From: Acidimicrobiia bacterium
GTDB taxonomy: Bacteria; Actinomycetota; Acidimicrobiia; Spongiisociales; UBA11373
Direction of reading: 5' to 3'
DNA length: 64,000 bases
Assembly (NCBI GenBank): GCA_016932695.1
Contig: JAFGCH010000016.1
Span: forward strand, 1-64,000
Shown here: piece after piece, positions 61,380 through 64,000 of the stretch
How positions within the stretch are numbered: the stretch's first letter is position 1
Layout: each line of letters starts with the position of its first letter
Program-made: the position numbers and the translations under genes
Notes under the pieces: model-generated
The model's database searches: none
Seen by the model: only the letters and a program-made list of their open reading frames with translations
What the model was told of the DNA's origin: nothing

Positions 61380-61931
61380 TCAGTGGCGGGCAGCTTCCTG
61401 CTGCAGTGCCTCCAGCAGGCGGCGGATCTGGGAGCGGAAGCGCTCGTCGACCAGGTGCCCGGCGGCATCGAAGCGGCTCTCGGCGGAGTCGATCAGCACC
61501 TCGGGCAGGCCCACCACCCGTACCCGGTTGTGGCGCAGTATCTCGCGCAGGTGCGTCTGCGCCCGTACCGTGCCGAAGCGGCCGCCCGCCCCCAGGATGG
61601 CTGCCGGCTTGCCCCGCAGCGGGGAGGCTTCCCCGCCGCGCGAGGCCCAGTCGAGGGCGTTCTTGAGCACGCCGGGGATCGACCAGTTGTACTCCGGCGT
61701 GGCGACCAGCAGGGCGTCCGCCGCGGCGATGGCCTCCCGGAGGCGGGTTACCTCGTGGGGCAGCCCGGCCGCCTCCACATCCGCGTCGAAGTGGGGGATG
61801 CCGTGGAGGGTCATCACCTCCAGCACCATGCCTGGCGGAGCCAGGTCGGTCGCGGCTCGCAGGGCGGCGGTGTTGAAGGACGCGCCGCGCAAACTGCCCG
61901 AGATGGCGAGGACGCGTAGAGGTGGAGTCAG
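61380..61931 (-). CDS. NADPH-dependent FMN reductase-like flavoprotein with CTG start
   Basis: 183 residues. The flavodoxin-like opening LRVLAISGSLRGASFN is essential for FMN binding and occurs only upstream of TTG 61892; the next in-frame codon able to start is CTG 61931, with CGGGAG six bases before it. Later PEYNWSIPGVLKNALDWAS and LGAGGRFG are family motifs. Reduces FMN, quinones or azo compounds in relatives. In the same frame as the upstream GNAT, directly after its stop. Confidence 0.82.
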   Translation of the reverse strand: MTPPLRVLAISGSLRGASFNTAALRAATDLAPPGMVLEVMTLHGIPHFDADVEAAGLPHEVTRLREAIAAADALLVATPEYNWSIPGVLKNALDWASRGGEASPLRGKPAAILGAGGRFGTVRAQTHLREILRHNRVRVVGLPEVLIDSAESRFDAAGHLVDERFRSQIRRLLEALQQEAARH

Positions 61932-61979
61932 AGCCGTCTCCCGGTAGGTGTGCCCTGCCCAACGCCGTGCCGGCGGCGG

Positions 61980-62468
61980 TCATTCCCGCGACGGCGAGGG
62001 CGCCGCCGCCTTGGAGTGGGGGGACTCGAGCAGGATGAACATGCGGTAGTGCGGCCCAATCTCGGGGAGTTCGAAGGGGTCGCCGTCACGGCGGAATCCG
62101 TAGCGCTCGTAGAAGCCGAAGGATCCGGCTCGGGCGTTGCACCAGGCCAGGCGGCCGCCGTGGGCGGCGGCGTGCTCCAGGCAGGCCTTGAGGAGCAAGC
62201 CGCCCAGCCCGTAGCCCCGATGCCCGTGGTCCACCGCCATGCCGCGCACCTGCCAGGCGGCCCGCTCGGGGCGCCCCGGCATGGGCCGGGGCATGATGGT
62301 GGCGATGCCCACCATCCGGCTGTGGCGGAACCCGCCCACGTGGAGCGCCTCGGAATGGTCGTCGCCGGCGTAAACCAGCTCCTCCACCTCTTGGTGGGGT
62401 CGGAGCAAGGCTCGGCGCAGCGGGCGCACCGTCTCCGCTTCGACCGCCCGGACTTCGAACTCGGCCAT
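61980..62468 (-). CDS. GNAT-family acetyltransferase
   Basis: 162 residues with the acetyl-CoA loop in MAVDHGHRGYGLGGLLLKA and later GSFGFYERYGF. GAGAGGG precedes the ATG. Probably cotranscribed with the FMN reductase gene. Substrate unknown. Confidence 0.9.
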   Translation of the reverse strand: MAEFEVRAVEAETVRPLRRALLRPHQEVEELVYAGDDHSEALHVGGFRHSRMVGIATIMPRPMPGRPERAAWQVRGMAVDHGHRGYGLGGLLLKACLEHAAAHGGRLAWCNARAGSFGFYERYGFRRDGDPFELPEIGPHYRMFILLESPHSKAAAPSPSRE

Positions 62469-62567
62469 GGTCCCTCTCGACGCGCCAGCCTATCCGGCGC
62501 CGCCGCCGCTCGCCCCGGCGATGGGGCCTGATCGATCTCGGCGGCTCCTCGGGGTACTCTGGCCGGG

Positions 62568-63512
62568 ATGCCTCCGCCGCCTCTTCAGACCGTCATCGCC
62601 TTCATCTGGGATTTCGACAGCACCTTGATCGTGGGCAACCAGCAGGATGCCCTCTTCGAGCACTACGGGGTAGACCCGCAGACCTTCTGGGCCGAGGTGG
62701 AGGCCCTGCCCGCCTTCCACCGGGAGCGGGGCGAGATCATCTCCCGGGACACGGCCTACTTGGTGCACCTGCTCACGTACGTGGAGGCTGGGGTACTCCC
62801 CGGCCTCGACAACGCCCGCCTCCGGGAGTTGGGCGGCCGGCTTTGCCCCAGTCCCGGCATCCCCGAGTTCCTTGCCTACACGCGCCGACGCGTTGCCGAA
62901 AACCCGGCTCTCGCCTCTGCCGGCATCGTGGTAGAGCACTACGCCGTGTCCACCGGGCTGCTCCCCATGATCGAGGGGAGCCCCATCGCCCCCTACCTGG
63001 ATGGGATCTGGGCCAACACCCTCCTCGAGCACACCGCGCTCCCCGGCTACCTCCATGGCGCGGCGGCCTGGGGCAGCCGGCGGATCACCCGCCAGGGCCT
63101 GGTGGTCGACGGGACCACCAAGACGCGGGCGATCTTCGAGATCAACAAGGGGACCAACCGCGATCCCGCCATCGACGTCAATGCACCGCTGCCCGAGGAG
63201 CAGCGCCGAGTGCCCTTCTCGCAGATGATCTACGTGGCCGACGGCTTCAGCGACGTTCCGGCCTTCGCCCTGCTCAACGATCGGGGAGGGCGCACCTTCG
63301 GGGTGTACCCGGCGGCCCCGGCCGGCGGCCGGTCGCGGGCCGAGGATCTCCATGAGCAAGGGCGCATCCAGGGGATGGCCGAAGCCGACTTCCGTCCGGG
63401 CACCGCGGCCTACCGGTGGCTCGTCGAGTGCCTCGACGGGGTCGCCGGGGAGGTCCTGGCGGCCAGGCGACGGGGCGCGCCGGAGGCCCCGCGATCCCCC
63501 GGGTGCTCTTGA
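62568..63512 (+). CDS. HAD-superfamily phosphatase-like protein
   Basis: 314 residues. Catalytic DxD Asp15/Asp17 in IWDFDSTLI, later VADGFSDVPAF supplying the metal-binding Asp, and TGLLPMIEGS region. Resembles the phosphoserine phosphatase-like HAD branch, though larger. TACTCT 7 nt before the ATG supports the start. Substrate unknown. Confidence 0.88.
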   Translation: MPPPPLQTVIAFIWDFDSTLIVGNQQDALFEHYGVDPQTFWAEVEALPAFHRERGEIISRDTAYLVHLLTYVEAGVLPGLDNARLRELGGRLCPSPGIPEFLAYTRRRVAENPALASAGIVVEHYAVSTGLLPMIEGSPIAPYLDGIWANTLLEHTALPGYLHGAAAWGSRRITRQGLVVDGTTKTRAIFEINKGTNRDPAIDVNAPLPEEQRRVPFSQMIYVADGFSDVPAFALLNDRGGRTFGVYPAAPAGGRSRAEDLHEQGRIQGMAEADFRPGTAAYRWLVECLDGVAGEVLAARRRGAPEAPRSPGCS

Positions 63513-63575
63513 CCTCACCCTCTTCAGGCGGCCGGTGACCCTGCCGATAGCAGGGCGAGCATCTGCCGGAGGTCC

Positions 63576-64000
63576 ATCACGCCGAAGCGCCTCTCGTCCT
63601 TCGCCAGCCCCCTCCTGCCGCGCCTGGAACCGCTGGCACTGGCCGGCCTGGCCGGGCACGCCACGCTGTTGTGGGCTCTCGGCGACCGCGGGGTGTGGGT
63701 CTGGTCGGGCAGCGGCATCCTGGCGCTGCTCGGGGTGCTGGCGCTCGCCGGGCTGGTGAAGCCGTGGGGGCAGTGGTGGGTCCTGCTGCGGGGTGGCTTG
63801 GGCGTGGCGGTGCTGCTGCTGTTCGGCCAACTGACCGGGGCCGTGCCCGGCCAGTTGGAGGTGTGGTTCGGGGTGCTCGCTTTCACCTATCCCCTGGTCC
63901 TGGCCGGGGGCCGGGCGGTGGCGGTGCCGGTGGTAGTCGGCGGGTCCTATGCGGCCGCTCTCCTGCTCGCCGAGGCCCCGCCGAGCCCGGCGGCAGCTTC
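63576..64000 (+). CDS. N-terminal membrane part of a protein cut by the window end
   Basis: An open frame from about 63576 to the edge encodes at least five hydrophobic helices (LALAGLAGHATLLWALG, ILALLGVLALAGLV, LLRGGLGVAVLLLFG and others). No ATG, GTG or TTG opens it; possible starts are ATC 63576 or CTG 63615. It begins in the frame of the preceding HAD gene after its stop. The layout suits the N-terminal membrane module of a sensor kinase or cyclase, but nothing beyond can be seen. Confidence 0.6.
   Translation, partial: MTPKRLSSFASPLLPRLEPLALAGLAGHATLLWALGDRGVWVWSGSGILALLGVLALAGLVKPWGQWWVLLRGGLGVAVLLLFGQLTGAVPGQLEVWFGVLAFTYPLVLAGGRAVAVPVVVGGSYAAALLLAEAPPSPAAA

Noticed and set aside
62490-63830. 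446-codon minus-strand frame
   Set aside because: Opposite a HAD gene with catalytic motifs; no motif on the minus strand.

Overview
The window is GC-rich bacterial chromosomal DNA (roughly 70% G+C, codons overwhelmingly ending in G or C) with no plasmid, phage or insertion-sequence genes. The gene set (ClpC, RadA-DisA-CarD-IspD-IspF-CysS-RlmB order, a DUF3263 protein, LppM-like and Thr-rich-linker lipoproteins, many GTG/TTG starts, frequent leaderless-type promoters) points to an actinobacterium. The Thr-rich export linkers and the mix of families make me favour an Acidimicrobiia-like lineage over a streptomycete or mycobacterium, but that is inference; no rRNA is present to settle it.

Layout: (1) 0.1-3.9 kb, a polyprenyl diphosphate synthase divergent from clpC. 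(2) 3.9-9.5 kb, a complete BMP-type nucleoside ABC importer (lipoprotein, double ATPase, two permeases), with a strong terminator between the lipoprotein and the ATPase; the ATPase carries an unexpected hydrophobic insertion. (3) 9.5-24 kb, core information genes: queuosine-precursor transporter, radA, disA, a CarD with a histone-H1-like N-terminal tail, a PIN-TRAM protein, ispD, ispF, cysS, rlmB, tRNA-Thr, an AlaX-type editing protein, a CvpA-CAP fusion. (4) 24-35.9 kb, envelope and transport: LppM-like lipoprotein, two EamA exporters, a peptide-type binding lipoprotein, a SufS-like aminotransferase, an orphan hybrid sensor kinase, an HtrA-like protease. (5) 36-46.4 kb, accessory: acyl-CoA dehydrogenase, alpha carbonic anhydrase, lipoproteins, tRNA-Arg, DksA/TraR protein, C45 acyltransferase, a scar of gene remnants, a zinc metallopeptidase, a frameshifted lipoprotein and a VapBC module with a clear promoter-operator. 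(6) 46.4-64 kb: PEP carboxylase, a DUF47-PiT phosphate uptake pair, a three-domain AHSA1-PDZ-DinB protein, an M15 peptidase with FG-GAP-like repeats, two adjacent radical SAM enzymes, an alcohol dehydrogenase, a peptidoglycan-binding lipoprotein, a short translated element with an extremely long Shine-Dalgarno sequence, and a membrane protein cut by the window edge.

Two features recur. First, at least eighteen genes have a TANNNT-type -10 box 6-8 nt before the start codon, implying leaderless mRNAs; I used this to choose several starts. Second, a two-hairpin intergenic repeat sits at the 3' ends of genes. The candidates I consider most worth following are the short ORF with near-complete anti-16S complementarity (61164-61259), the membrane-hairpin insertion in the ABC ATPase (about 5599-5805) and the H1-like CarD (13731-14717).
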